Positions 21,073-29,901 of a DNA stretch of 39,955 nucleotides are shown here, piece after piece. The position numbers were made by a program, and so were the translations under genes. The stretch lies in NCBI GenBank assembly GCA_030066045.1, contig JASJCJ010000046.1, positions 1 to 39,955 on the forward strand. Direction: 5' to 3'. The notes below the pieces were generated by a model. It was not told the origin of the DNA and searched no databases. It saw only the letters and a program-made list of their open reading frames with translations. Position 1 is the first letter of the stretch, and every line of letters starts with the position of its first letter. Source of the stretch: Calothrix sp. MO_167.B12. Its GTDB lineage: Bacteria > Cyanobacteriota > Cyanobacteriia > Cyanobacteriales > Nostocaceae.

Positions 21073-24000
21073 TCATGATTCATCCTCCTCGCCAATGATT
21101 GCATTGCGATCAAGTATCAGTAAATTCCGCAATTGGTCTGTATCCAATTCTGTTAACCATTCTTCCCCTGTACCTACAACTTGCTCGGCTAGTTGTTTCT
21201 TACTTTCAATCATGTCATGAATCTTTTCTTCCAAGGTTCCCGTACAAACAAACTTATGGACTTGGACGTTACGTTTTTGACCAATGCGAAATACCCTATC
21301 GGTGGCTTGATTCTCAACTGCTGGGTTCCACCACCTATCAAAGTGGAATACATGATTCGCCCTAGTCAAGTTGAGTCCTACACCACCGGCTTTGATGGAT
21401 AGTATCATAATCGGTGGGCCTTGGGGGTCATGTTGGAAGCGATCGACCATTTCCTCTCGTTGTTTTTTCCGAGTACTACCGTATAAAAACAATACTTCCC
21501 TTCCCAAACGCTTTTCTAAGTAGGGTTGGAGCAACTTGCCCCATTCTGCGAATTGTGTGAAAATTAAAGCCCTGTCCCCTTCTGATAGTATCTCTTCTAA
21601 CATTTCCTGTAAACGTAGCAATTTTCCAGACAAGCGGGGTTCTGTGAGTTGTTTTTGTTTTAAATATTGCTCTGGATGATTGCAGATTTGTTTGAGTTTT
21701 ACCAGTAATCCTAGAATCATCCCCCGTCGTTGCAATCCTTCGGCTTCGTCAATCTCTGCTAAGGATGCGTCCACTACCTCCTGATATAATTGGGCTTGTT
21801 CTGGACTCAAACCACAAAATACGTTCATTTCCTGCTTTTCTGGCAAGTCTTGAATAATGTTGCGGTCTGTTTTCAAGCGGCGTAGAATAAACGGTTGTAC
21901 CAAAGAACGCAGTTGACTTAAGGAAGATGTATCGCCATACTTTTCTATGGGCATGGCAAACCGTCGCTGGAAGAATTGGCGATTACCTAAATAACCAGGA
22001 TTGAGGAAGTCTAAAATTGACCAAAGTTCTTGCAGTCTATTTTCTACAGGAGTACCTGTCAGGGCGACTCTAAATGTGGATTCTAGTTGTCTTACTGCTT
22101 GTGACTGCTTCGCTTCGGGATTTTTCACATTCTGAGCTTCATCTAAGGCAATTACCTGCCACTCAACTCCCTGTAATGATTTTAAATCCCGATGCACCAG
22201 GGAATAACTGGTAATTACCAAGTCTTGTTTCTTCGCCGCTTCTGCAAACTTCTTTCCCTTAGGACGCTTATCACCGTGATACTGCAAAACTTTTAAGGTA
22301 GGAGCAAATTTCCTTACCTCCCGTTCCCAGTTCCCTAAAACAGAAGTGGGACAAACTAATAGTGTGGGTTGTTCTAGGGATTTTTGTTCCTGGAGATGGA
22401 GGAGAAAGGCAATAAATTGGATTGTGTTGTGGCAGATAATATTGTTTGCCACAAAATTATGATGTTCCTCCACTTCAAAGTCATAAACCCACCCCTCATA
22501 ATCCACATCTTCAATGCTTTCTATTTGACAATAAAATACTTCTCTGTTGATGAGATGTTGTAAGGATTGTTTGGTGGTATCCAATTCTGGTAAGTCTACT
22601 CCCTTATTGCCCAAAGAAGACCGATTTGATAAACCGCAAAGACGCAAAGGACGCGAAGAAAGAAGAGAGGTAATCTTACGCTGGGAAGGGAGTAATTTAG
22701 CGTCTTCTTCTAGGTTTTGTAGAGATACTAAATTTTGGGCACTGCTGAATGGAAGTTTAATTTTACATTTTTCAATATGATTAAACAACAACTCTTTGCG
22801 TCTTTGCACGCCAGTTGCTTTAAGTCGGCGGAGCCGCCCAACGCACTGGCTCGTCTTTGCGTGAGATAAACTTATACCTGTACTCAGCAACGCGACTGCA
22901 TCTTCTGGTTTTCCTTCCCCAGCTATTTGACTGGGAACACCAACATAATCCCCCACCCGCAATTGATTTGTCCAACCACGATTTGTCAACAGTTTATGGC
23001 GTTTGGTAATAGTAATATTCCTACCATCTGTTAAAGTAATTTGACGTAATTTTTCCTTAACCTGTTGCCGATACAATCGTTTGATGGGAGCCTGGATAAT
23101 TTTACCCGTTGCTTCATTCAGGGAATTGACCATTAATAATTCTTGAGGTTCAGCCCAAAAACCCTCACCATCAAATTTTGCCTCTCCAGCATAATTAGAC
23201 CAAATTTCTGCTGCTGTAGCTAACTCACCATTTATATAGACTTGAGTATCTTTAGCAACACATTTACCCAATCCCATGTCATCCGCCAAACAAGCGCCCA
23301 AACCCCAACGTTCCAGAAACGCCAACCAAGCCATTCCCCGTTCTTGATAGGGACGTAAATCCCCTTGAAATTTGGCAGGCTTGGGTAAAGTTTCCACAGC
23401 ACTGCTATTAGTCAGGGTAGATATTAACTCCTGTAATGCTCCAGATGCTTCAAAACTCACCACCGGAAGTTTCTCGATTGTCTGGGTATCCCCCGAACTC
23501 AAACGCAAAGCATCTTCCAAAGACAGAGACATTTGTTCCTTCCGGGAAGCAAAAAATCCCTGTGCTGTTTTAATATCTTGGGTTCGTAACTCTACCCACT
23601 CCCCATTAATTTCCACCAGGGGACTATTCAACGCCACTAACCTATCAAACTCCCGCTTCGATAAGGTTTGCCCACCAATAGCTAATTGCCACTCAAATGC
23701 CAGCAAACTCTCCAACCCCAATCTTTCCGACTTTTTCCTGGAGGTTTTGGCTGCAATCTTCAAACCCAAACGATTTGCCCAACCTTCCCTATTTGCCAAA
23801 CTAGGAGGTAACACCACTCCCAAACCACTATCCTCAAACCGCCATGCCACAGACTTAATAAACTCATAGGCTTCCATAGGATTGAGTTGACAAGATAGGG
23901 GTTGAGAATCTTCTAAACTGGATGCGTAGGAGCTTTGCCCCTTATCGCCAGACATCGCGGAGTATAATCTGGAAGCTAATCCCAAACCCCGTAAAAATAT

Positions 24001-25209
24001 TTCTTGGGGCTGTTTAATAGTTCGATTTTGATATACAAAACTTTCTACCGGATGCTTCCAAATAGTTGCTGCATCCACTAAAAACTTAGCATCATCTGCT
24101 GCTTGCAAAAAATACCCCAAACTCCAATCACTATTCCCTGGCTCTGGGGGATTTAACACAAAACAGGTGCGAAACTGGTTTTTCCCAGTCAGTTGGGATT
24201 GCACGGGCATTGTCCAAGATTTTAATACCACTTCCAATCTTTCCAATCCCCCAGGCTCTGCTTTCACCGTCTGGCTGGTAGCAGTTAATGCCTGTAACCA
24301 TTGCCGCACCGCCGATGGTAATGCCCCCATCACCCTTGGTTCTAAAATAATTTGGGAAACCATCATAGAGCGAATTTGGCTGTCAATTGTCTTGTTGAGG
24401 AAATCGAGTATTAATTCCTGTGGTTCTATCAGTAAATTTACTGAAAAAAGAGAAGAATTAGTAATGGATGAATTATCAAGACTTTCTACTTCGCCTTGAT
24501 AAGTACGGCATCCAAGAGGCATTTGTTGGGAAAATTTTTCTAGGCGAGTGCCATCCACCGCACTATCTAGCAGAGCTTGCCATTTAGCAACACTGGAACC
24601 ATCTAAATGTCGCTCAATCGCTGGTAAAAATTTCGACCGAGATATCAAATCTAAACTCCACCGGGCAATCTGGGACCAAAAGCGTAAATCTCCGCCCAAA
24701 AAGCTATCTTCCCCATGGGCAACATGCAATGGTAAAGAACTCAGAAACCTGATTGCTGATAAAGGTGGCAGGATAAAACCATCTACCTGCCAAGGTTGCA
24801 AGTATTGCAGAGATTCCTTTTCCTCTTCTACCACAGAAGAATACAGAGGTAGTATGGATAAATTTTCTCCTTTCTTATCCTTCTGGATAGAAGTAGGCAG
24901 AGCAATTATTTGTGAACTCTGCCTTGTTAGCTGATTGGGTTTACCTTCAGACAGCTCCTTTTGAGCCTTACTTTTCTTGGTTTTAGATGTGGCAACTTGT
25001 TGTTGGGGAAAAATACAGTTGGCAAGTGCGGGGTGTTGGGAGTTTAACCATTTCCTTAATGATTCTGGAGTCATTACTAATGGGTATTGTGGGACATTTG
25101 TCAACTCACAATTAATCAAATTAGGTTCCAGAGTTCGCCAGGTTTCTGCCCAAATAAATAAACAACCACCCAGATTATTACTTAACCAACTGCCATGTAA
25201 AATTGCCAT
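21073..25209 (-). CDS. SNF2-family helicase interrupted by an intein
   Basis: The precursor is 1378 residues from the ATG at 25209 (MAILHGSWL, the usual start of cyanobacterial SNF2 proteins; an upstream TTG at 25236 adds nine residues). The first ~600 residues form the DUF3670-type SNF2-associated region. The ATPase begins at GDLRPYQERGMAWLAF. Walker A (DDMGLGK-TIQ) is split by an intein, so the helicase cannot be active until splicing restores GKT. After the intein come CPTSVLGNW (Ia), DEAQ (II), LTGTPVENR (III), and the C-terminal helicase lobe with LIFTQFAEWG, SIKAGGVGLNL and DRWWNPAVENQATDR. The mature extein is 1099 residues. It is a Swi2/Snf2 DNA translocase that presumably works with the SWIM protein encoded just downstream. 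Confidence 0.93.
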   Translation of the reverse strand: MAILHGSWLSNNLGGCLFIWAETWRTLEPNLINCELTNVPQYPLVMTPESLRKWLNSQHPALANCIFPQQQVATSKTKKSKAQKELSEGKPNQLTRQSSQIIALPTSIQKDKKGENLSILPLYSSVVEEEKESLQYLQPWQVDGFILPPLSAIRFLSSLPLHVAHGEDSFLGGDLRFWSQIARWSLDLISRSKFLPAIERHLDGSSVAKWQALLDSAVDGTRLEKFSQQMPLGCRTYQGEVESLDNSSITNSSLFSVNLLIEPQELILDFLNKTIDSQIRSMMVSQIILEPRVMGALPSAVRQWLQALTATSQTVKAEPGGLERLEVVLKSWTMPVQSQLTGKNQFRTCFVLNPPEPGNSDWSLGYFLQAADDAKFLVDAATIWKHPVESFVYQNRTIKQPQEIFLRGLGLASRLYSAMSGDKGQSSYASSLEDSQPLSCQLNPMEAYEFIKSVAWRFEDSGLGVVLPPSLANREGWANRLGLKIAAKTSRKKSERLGLESLLAFEWQLAIGGQTLSKREFDRLVALNSPLVEINGEWVELRTQDIKTAQGFFASRKEQMSLSLEDALRLSSGDTQTIEKLPVVSFEASGALQELISTLTNSSAVETLPKPAKFQGDLRPYQERGMAWLAFLERWGLGACLADDMGLGKCVAKDTQVYINGELATAAEIWSNYAGEAKFDGEGFWAEPQELLMVNSLNEATGKIIQAPIKRLYRQQVKEKLRQITLTDGRNITITKRHKLLTNRGWTNQLRVGDYVGVPSQIAGEGKPEDAVALLSTGISLSHAKTSQCVGRLRRLKATGVQRRKELLFNHIEKCKIKLPFSSAQNLVSLQNLEEDAKLLPSQRKITSLLSSRPLRLCGLSNRSSLGNKGVDLPELDTTKQSLQHLINREVFYCQIESIEDVDYEGWVYDFEVEEHHNFVANNIICHNTIQFIAFLLHLQEQKSLEQPTLLVCPTSVLGNWEREVRKFAPTLKVLQYHGDKRPKGKKFAEAAKKQDLVITSYSLVHRDLKSLQGVEWQVIALDEAQNVKNPEAKQSQAVRQLESTFRVALTGTPVENRLQELWSILDFLNPGYLGNRQFFQRRFAMPIEKYGDTSSLSQLRSLVQPFILRRLKTDRNIIQDLPEKQEMNVFCGLSPEQAQLYQEVVDASLAEIDEAEGLQRRGMILGLLVKLKQICNHPEQYLKQKQLTEPRLSGKLLRLQEMLEEILSEGDRALIFTQFAEWGKLLQPYLEKRLGREVLFLYGSTRKKQREEMVDRFQHDPQGPPIMILSIKAGGVGLNLTRANHVFHFDRWWNPAVENQATDRVFRIGQKRNVQVHKFVCTGTLEEKIHDMIESKKQLAEQVVGTGEEWLTELDTDQLRNLLILDRNAIIGEEDES
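22426..23262 (-). other. Mini-intein in the SNF2 Walker A motif
   Basis: 279 codons: Cys650 to Asn928 of the precursor, with Thr929 as the +1 residue. Block A is CVAKDTQVYINGEL; block B is GRNITITKRHKLLTNRGW (TxxH-like TKRH); blocks F/G are GWVYDFEVEEHHNFVANNIICHN split at HN. The splice junctions are GLGK|C and HN|TIQF. No LAGLIDADG or HNH endonuclease is visible. The middle, about 130 residues, instead includes translated dispersed repeats (22636-22690 and 22789-22870, with TTTGCGTC/GACGCAAAG units), so the homing domain appears lost and replaced by repeat-derived filler. It should self-splice through a Cys1 and a Thr+1 nucleophile; splicing is inferred, not shown. Confidence 0.92.
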
Positions 25210-25236
25210 TTGCGATCTACTCAGATTTGTGCCCAA

Positions 25237-25989
25237 TTAAATTAAATGCTGGAATTTGGGGAGCATCCCATTGATATGATTTTGTCGTGTGGGACATCTG
25301 CCCACATAGGAGCCACCCTATAAGTACTAAGTAATAAGCAATAAAATCCCCTAGCTATGAATGGAAGAAACAGGTCAAGTCCTCTTTCCTTCTGCCTTGT
25401 TTCTTCAGACCTGATTCGTAAGTTCTAAATCTATTCTACAACGAGGTTGTGCGTCTAATGCCTGCTCCATCCTTATTTCTAGCTAGCCCCTCACGGTAAA
25501 ATTCCACAACCAAGCCATGAAAATAATTCCCTTACTCCGGGCGGGGAAACCCCGGGCGAGGAAACCCCGCCCCTACTCCTGAACTCCGAACTCCGAACTC
25601 CCTATTTTCAAGCTAGCCCCTCATGAACTTTTGTACATAACCAAGGATGAAAATACCTGTTACCTGTTGCCTGTTGCCTGTTGCCTATTTTCAAGCTAGT
25701 CCCCCACGATAAAATCCCACAACCAAGCCATGAAAAATGTTTCTGACCCACTGTCAACCGTTAACTAACAACTAACAACTAACAACCAGTTTCCAATTAG
25801 AAAATTAAGAATTAGGAATAGTGAAGGCAAAGAGTGTAGAGCCTCAGAGAGGGGCTTTTCGCAGATTAGGAGACAAACAGAGAAAGAAAAAGTTATTTAT
25901 CTTTGCACTTAATCCCAAGCAGTAATAGTACATAAATGTTAGGATTGCCACAGAGAGAGAATAGCGTGCATAGAAGGAAAAAGAACTGA
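25237..25989. other. Repeat-rich intergenic region before pnp
   Basis: 750 bp without a gene. In order it holds a GGGAGCATCCC repeat fragment (about 25258-25268), a C/G palindrome with CCCCGGGCG and CCCCGCCC (25538-25575), GAACTCC units (25573-25601), three copies of a ~50-bp CTAGC repeat (25474-25738), TTGCCTG units (25655-25690), and CAACTAA units (about 25752-25790). The pnp leader follows, with a purine-rich AAGGAAAAAG about 8 bp before the ATG. Confidence 0.75.
25474..25738 (+). repeat. Three direct copies of a ~50-bp CTAGC repeat
   Basis: Copies begin near 25474, 25603 and 25686. Each starts TATTTTC-AGCTAG (or TATTTCTAGCTAG), has CCCCTCAC/CCCCCAC after it, and ends with CAACCAAGCCATGAAAA or a close variant. 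Two more copies, one partial, lie at 29432-29563. Heptamer tracts separate the copies. Function unknown. Confidence 0.8.
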
Positions 25990-28143
25990 ATGGGAGAATT
26001 TGAAAAGTCAATATCCTTTGACGGACGGGATATTCGACTGAAGGTTGGTCTACTAGCTCCCCAGGCGGGTGGATCAGTATTGATAGAATCTGGGGATACA
26101 ACAGTTTTAGTGTCGGCGACACGATCTTCTGCCAGAGAAGGCATTGATTTTCTACCCCTCACCGTAGATTACGAAGAAAGATTATATGCAGCCGGCAGGA
26201 TTCCCGGTGGTATAATGCGGCGGGAAGGTCGTCCGCCGGAAAGAGTAACTCTTACTAGCCGTTTAATCGATCGCCCACTACGTCCGTTGTTTCCATCGTG
26301 GTTGCGTGATGATTTACAAGTTGTGGCATACACCCTATCAATGGACGAACAAGTACCACCAGATGTGTTGGCGGTAACAGGTGCTTCCATTGCGACCCTG
26401 GTTGCCCAAATACCCTTTAATGGTCCCATGGCAGCAGTACGGGTGGGTTTAGTCGGAGATGATTTTATTATCAACCCCACCTATGCAGAAGTTGAATCTG
26501 GGGATTTAGATTTAATTGTAGCTGGTTCCCCCCACGGCGTAATCATGGTGGAAGCCGGTGCCAATCAACTGCCAGAAAGGGATATTATTGAGGCAATTGA
26601 CTTTGGCTATGAAGCTGTGCAAGACTTAATTCAGGCACAGTTAGATTTAGTAGAAGAACTAGGTTTAACAATTGTCCAGGAAGAACCACCAGAAGTAGAT
26701 ACATCTTTGGAAAACTTCATCAGCGATCGCGCAACTGATGAAATTAAGAAAATCCTGGCACAATTCGATTTGGATAAAAGCACGCGGGATGCGGCTTTAG
26801 ATGCAGTTAAAGAAACAATTGCCACTGCGATTTCCGAACTACCGGAAACAGATCCCATCCGAGTTGCTGCAACTGAAAATACCAAGGCTCTGGGTAATAC
26901 TTTTAAAGACATTACAAAACAACTAATGCGCCGTCAAATTGTGGAAGATAACATTCGCGTTGATGGTCGCAAATTAGACGAAGTACGTCCTGTTTCTTGT
27001 CAAGTTGGTTTGTTACCAAAGCGGGTTCATGGCACTGGCTTATTTAATCGAGGATTAACCCAGGTATTATCTGCTGCTACCCTAGGAACCCCTGGAGATG
27101 CCCAGAACTTAGCTGATGACTTACAAGCCGATCAAGCCAAGCGTTACATACATCATTATAACTTCCCCCCCTTCTCTGTGGGAGAAACCAAACCATTACG
27201 TGCCCCCGGGCGGAGAGAAATCGGTCACGGAGCATTAGCGGAAAGGTCACTGTTACCAGTATTACCACCAAAAGACGAGTTCCCCTACGTAATTCGCGTA
27301 GTATCAGAAGTGTTATCTTCTAATGGTTCTACTTCTATGGGTTCGGTGTGTGGTTCCACTTTGTCCTTAATGGATGCAGGAGTTCCCATTACTAAACCCG
27401 TCAGTGGTGCAGCAATGGGATTAATTAAAGAAGGGGATGAAGTCCGGGTTCTGACTGACATTCAGGGCATCGAAGACTTTTTAGGGGACATGGACTTTAA
27501 AGTTGCAGGTACAGATTCAGGGATTACCGCCTTGCAAATGGACATGAAAATCTCTGGTTTATCCCTAGAAACCATTGCTCAAGCCATTCATCAAGCCAAA
27601 GATGCCCGCTTGCACATTCTGGAAAAGATGCTGCAAGTCATCGATGAGCCTCGCAGTGAAATGTCTCCTTATGCTCCCAGATTGTTAACTATCAAAATCG
27701 ATCCAGATATGATCGGTTTAGTTATTGGTCCTGGTGGTAAAACAATTAAGGGTATTACCGAAGAAACTGGTGCCAAAATTGATATTGAAGATGATGGCAC
27801 AGTCACCATTTCTGCCGTAGATGAAACCAGAGCTAAAAAAGCCCGTAACATAGTTCAGGGTATGACGCGCAAACTGAATGAAGGAGATGTATACGTGGGG
27901 CGTGTCACCCGAATTATACCCATTGGTGCTTTTGTGGAATTTTTGCCTGGGAAAGAAGGCATGATCCATATTTCTCAACTCGCTGATTATCGCGTAGGCA
28001 AGGTTGAGGATGAAGTAGCCATTGGTGATGAAGTCATTGTCAAGGTCCGTGAGATTGATAGCAAGGGCAGAATTAATCTTACCCGCTTAGGTATTCATCC
28101 AGATCAAGCTGCTGCTGCTAGGGAGGCTGCAATCAATCGGTAA
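25990..28143 (+). CDS. pnp: Polyribonucleotide nucleotidyltransferase (PNPase)
   Basis: PNPase degrades RNA 3' to 5' by phosphorolysis and can add 3' tails, as it does in cyanobacteria. The 717-residue protein shows the family order: first RNase PH domain (from about 12, with [27 protein letters not shown]), a helical linker (about 220-310), second RNase PH domain ([25 protein letters not shown] and [14 protein letters not shown]), KH domain ([15 protein letters not shown], about 575-590) and S1 domain ([20 protein letters not shown] ... EGMIHISQL, about 628-700). Complete and normal length. The ATG at 25990 is preceded by AAGGAAAAAGAACTG, a purine-rich ribosome site. It is monocistronic: a good terminator follows at 28218. 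Confidence 0.98.
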   Translation: MGEFEKSISFDGRDIRLKVGLLAPQAGGSVLIESGDTTVLVSATRSSAREGIDFLPLTVDYEERLYAAGRIPGGIMRREGRPPERVTLTSRLIDRPLRPLFPSWLRDDLQVVAYTLSMDEQVPPDVLAVTGASIATLVAQIPFNGPMAAVRVGLVGDDFIINPTYAEVESGDLDLIVAGSPHGVIMVEAGANQLPERDIIEAIDFGYEAVQDLIQAQLDLVEELGLTIVQEEPPEVDTSLENFISDRATDEIKKILAQFDLDKSTRDAALDAVKETIATAISELPETDPIRVAATENTKALGNTFKDITKQLMRRQIVEDNIRVDGRKLDEVRPVSCQVGLLPKRVHGTGLFNRGLTQVLSAATLGTPGDAQNLADDLQADQAKRYIHHYNFPPFSVGETKPLRAPGRREIGHGALAERSLLPVLPPKDEFPYVIRVVSEVLSSNGSTSMGSVCGSTLSLMDAGVPITKPVSGAAMGLIKEGDEVRVLTDIQGIEDFLGDMDFKVAGTDSGITALQMDMKISGLSLETIAQAIHQAKDARLHILEKMLQVIDEPRSEMSPYAPRLLTIKIDPDMIGLVIGPGGKTIKGITEETGAKIDIEDDGTVTISAVDETRAKKARNIVQGMTRKLNEGDVYVGRVTRIIPIGAFVEFLPGKEGMIHISQLADYRVGKVEDEVAIGDEVIVKVREIDSKGRINLTRLGIHPDQAAAAREAAINR

Positions 28144-28217
28144 AGCATTCCCATGACTTGGAAATTGGCTATGGCTGGCAGGCTTGCTAATCTAAAATCT
28201 CTCCCAACCTAACAATC

Positions 28218-28249
28218 AAGGGTATAGCCTAAAAAGCTGTACCTTTTTT
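28218..28249 (+). terminator. Rho-independent terminator of pnp
   Basis: GGTATAGC (28221-28228) pairs with GCTGTACC (28236-28243) through one G-T wobble. The base of the stem can extend with AAG/TTT, and six T follow. It is 75 bp after the pnp stop. Confidence 0.75.
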
Positions 28250-28251
28250 GG

Positions 28252-28410
28252 TTGGTGGTTGTTAGTTGTTAGTTGTTAGTTGTTAGTTGTTAGTTGTTAG
28301 TTGTTAGTTGGCAGTCTTTAATTCATAATTCCCTCACTCCTTCCCTCCTTCACCCCTTCCCTCCCTCACTCCTTCACTCCCTCACTCCTTCCCTCCTTCC
28401 CTCTTCTTCC
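28252..28410. repeat. Heptamer arrays between pnp and DUF4126
   Basis: TTAGTTG units (28258-28312), then CACTCCTT/CCCTCCTT units. The last units run into the 3' end of the DUF4126 gene and appear to supply its final codons (the KKREGGKE tail). Confidence 0.85.
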
Positions 28411-28942
28411 CGCGCCAATACCAGCGATACCAATATTTAGCACTGAGAACAGCAAACCAGAGCAAAATCAGAGCAATCAACCCTCCTGATGTGGGAGCAG
28501 CCAAAGCAAAGCATACCAGCACAACACACAAGGTATTTTGCACAAACACAGCCCAACTGGGCAAACCACGCAAACGATAAAACCAACCTACTTGGACTAA
28601 TTGGAGAATAAAAGCTAACATACCTCCAATCAAACCAATTATCCAGTGAGGCATTTCTGTCGCAGAAGCTACAGCCAATCCCATAATTGCCCCTACTAAT
28701 GGAGACAAAAATAATTGCACGAGTTGTAGTATTCTTTGTCCTAGTAGCTTTTTGGCAGCCACCAACTCCAATACAGTCCAACTACTAAGTAATCCTAATA
28801 GTATTGGTGAATAAACATAAGACAAAATTGGGACTTGCGACCAGAGTTTTTCTCCTTGCAATATACCAATCATCAACAAAGGTAAAGCAATACGTATTCC
28901 TGCCGCTGCTGAAGCAGAAAGGGCAGCAAGGATTTCTATCAT
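28382..28942 (-). CDS. DUF4126 family membrane protein
   Basis: 186 residues from the ATG at 28942 (MIEILAALSASAAAGIRIALPLL); a second ATG at 28969 would add nine residues. It matches DUF4126-type proteins, conserved integral membrane proteins of unknown role. Four to five hydrophobic segments can be seen: about 3-25, 40-58, 80-105, 110-130 and 140-170. The tail is basic (YWYRWYWRGKKR) and its last codons run into a CCTTCCCT repeat array, so the extreme C-terminus is probably repeat-derived. It is convergent with pnp and sits next to a long repeat-filled region (28970-29901). Confidence 0.82.
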   Translation of the reverse strand: MIEILAALSASAAAGIRIALPLLMIGILQGEKLWSQVPILSYVYSPILLGLLSSWTVLELVAAKKLLGQRILQLVQLFLSPLVGAIMGLAVASATEMPHWIIGLIGGMLAFILQLVQVGWFYRLRGLPSWAVFVQNTLCVVLVCFALAAPTSGGLIALILLWFAVLSAKYWYRWYWRGKKREGGKE

Positions 28943-29247
28943 AAAAGCACCACAACACCTTATAACCATGTAAAGGTGTAATTTTCATACAACCTTTTCG
29001 ACAAACAAGAATCAAATCAATTAAATTTGGTGGTAAGATGCTAAACCCGATATTTATATTTTTGTGGATCAAATCCACCTGTTGCTATTGAGATGGAATG
29101 CACAAATACTCAATCTAGGAAACACATAATATATTATTGTTTTACATTAAATCTAGATAATCTGGGTAAGTATAATACCTTAATTAATACATCTAGAAAA
29201 ATATTTTTCGGCTCAGTACGAGTAATAATACTGAAGATAAAGTAATC

Positions 29248-29413
29248 AGGACTTACGCAACTGGCATATTTTTTCTGTAGGGGAGGCAAAATGCGGTGTA
29301 GATTTTCTGCCCGCATTGTTGCCGTTGTGTGACACTGCGAGAATATTTGAACGTAGTCATCAGACTCGTAATCTCAGGCACCAATCACCGATTGTAATAA
29401 TTGCGTAAGTCCT
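29248..29413 (+). mobile_element. AGGACTTACGCAA MITE, copy 2
   Basis: Ends AGGACTTACGCAA (29248-29260) and TTGCGTAAGTCCT (29401-29413). It matches the element at 19387-19509 on the opposite strand, but carries about 45 extra bp near its left third (a GATTTTCTGCCCGC-containing segment). It is non-coding, in the 930-bp DUF4126-purB gap. Confidence 0.85.
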
Positions 29414-29431
29414 GGTAATGTCCGAAGTCCT

Positions 29432-29563
29432 TATTTTCTAGCTAGCCTCTCACAGGAAAATCCCACAATCAAGGATCTGAAAGTGCTTTGTTTCTAACTC
29501 CTCAAGGGCGCACGCAATGCGCCCCTACGCAGGTGCTTCTTAACTATTTTCGAGCTAGTCCCT
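29432..29563 (+). repeat. Two further copies of the ~50-bp CTAGC repeat
   Basis: Copy 4 (29432-29480, ending CCCACAATCAAGGATCTGAAAG) and partial copy 5 (29535-29563, TATTTTCGAGCTAGTCCCTAAG). A GGGCGCACGCAATGCGCCCC-type palindrome lies between them. Same family as 25474-25738. Confidence 0.7.
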
Positions 29564-29564
29564 A

Positions 29565-29743
29565 AGCTCGACTTTGTCCAAATGGTTAGAGAGTTTCCCA
29601 TGAAAACACAGTAGTTACAACGACTTTTCAAACCTTTTAGCTATGTTATTTACCCCCTGTGACATACAAAAAACATCTCAGCAAAAGCTAGAATCCTGAA
29701 TTTACCGTTCTGTAACGATTGTACGAATGGACAAAGTCGAGCT
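29565..29743. mobile_element. 179-bp element with 16-bp perfect inverted ends
   Basis: AGCTCGACTTTGTCCA (29565-29580) and its exact complement TGGACAAAGTCGAGCT (29728-29743). The interior is AT-rich and non-coding. Flanks CTA/CTTA on the two sides are similar, but a target duplication is not certain. It starts two bases after the last CTAGC repeat copy. Confidence 0.7.
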
Positions 29744-29844
29744 AAGAGGATATTTGTCAAGTATCGCTTATTACCCAAAATCATAGTTCATCGGGGGATC
29801 TCAGATATCTTGGGTATGCAATATGACTTTTTAAACAACCTCTA

Positions 29845-29893
29845 AGCTGTCAACTGTCAACTGTCAACTGTCAACTGTCAACCATCAACCATT
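29845..29893. repeat. CAACTGT heptamer array
   Basis: About five tandem CAACTGT units then CAACCAT, directly downstream of the purB stop codon. Confidence 0.9.
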
Positions 29894-29901
29894 TTCAAGT
29901 C

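Noticed and set aside
22547-22780. Independent small gene inside the intein region
   Set aside because: It is antisense to the intein, starts within repeat DNA and has no motif.
25474-25738. Regular-looking direct repeats as a CRISPR array
   Set aside because: Copy spacing is uneven (about 129 and 83 bp), the repeats are ~50 bp and diverged, and the spacers are themselves heptamer repeats. No cas gene is nearby.
28970-29247. A gene in the AT-rich stretch after DUF4126
   Set aside because: Short frames lack any motif, ribosome site or codon bias.
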